Below, in pieces: positions 5,415 through 5,415 of a stretch of 5,415 bases of DNA (positions are counted from its first letter, which is position 1; every line of letters starts with the position of its first letter). The translations under genes were made by a program, and so were the position numbers. The notes under the pieces are model-generated. The model ran no database searches, was not told the origin of the DNA, and worked only from the letters and a program-made list of their open reading frames with translations. The stretch spans positions 1-5,415 of the forward strand of contig DATKDU010000310.1 of assembly GCA_035512595.1 (NCBI GenBank), written 5' to 3'. Origin of the DNA: DATKDU01 sp035512595. GTDB lineage: Bacteria > Planctomycetota > Planctomycetia > Pirellulales > Pirellulaceae.

Positions 5415-5415
5415 C

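Overview
The window is GC-rich, densely coding bacterial DNA. It looks like a planctomycete, probably of the Pirellulales type. That guess rests on the GC-rich codon use, the weak or absent Shine-Dalgarno sites, the heptamer/nonamer tandem repeats in intergenic gaps, and the divergent, shortened type VI secretion (T6SS) genes. No marker gene fixes the taxonomy, so treat it as an inference.

Left part (1-1643, plus strand). The 3' end of a gene resembling the amidohydrolase / uronate isomerase-like superfamily stops at 247. After a 98-bp gap comes a compact three-gene group: a small protein with a ribbon-helix-helix (CopG/Arc-like) N-terminus (346-735), an HNH endonuclease whose GTG start overlaps the previous stop (732-1175), and a four-helix membrane protein 18 bp further on (1194-1643). 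The first two are organised like a coupled toxin-antitoxin or nuclease-regulator pair. The third is unrecognised but lies in the same probable transcript.

Right part (5415-1651, minus strand). Three T6SS structural genes are read in the order tssK (baseplate, 5' end outside the window), tssL/dotU (inner-membrane protein) and a tssM/icmF-like gene. In canonical T6SS, TssK links the baseplate to the TssL-TssM inner-membrane complex, so this is the baseplate-to-membrane-anchor module. The TssM homologue is unusual. It is 544 residues, about half the usual length, and stops just after the third transmembrane segment, so the periplasmic half is missing. Its GTPase motifs are also degraded. No tssJ is present in the window.

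The two gaps inside the T6SS cluster (3286-3454 and 4100-4244) are filled with short tandem repeats arranged as opposing arms that can fold into long hairpins. One set is a nonamer family; the other is a heptamer family enclosing a second, different heptamer array. The two gene groups converge at 1643/1651 with only 7 bp between stop codons and no visible terminator.
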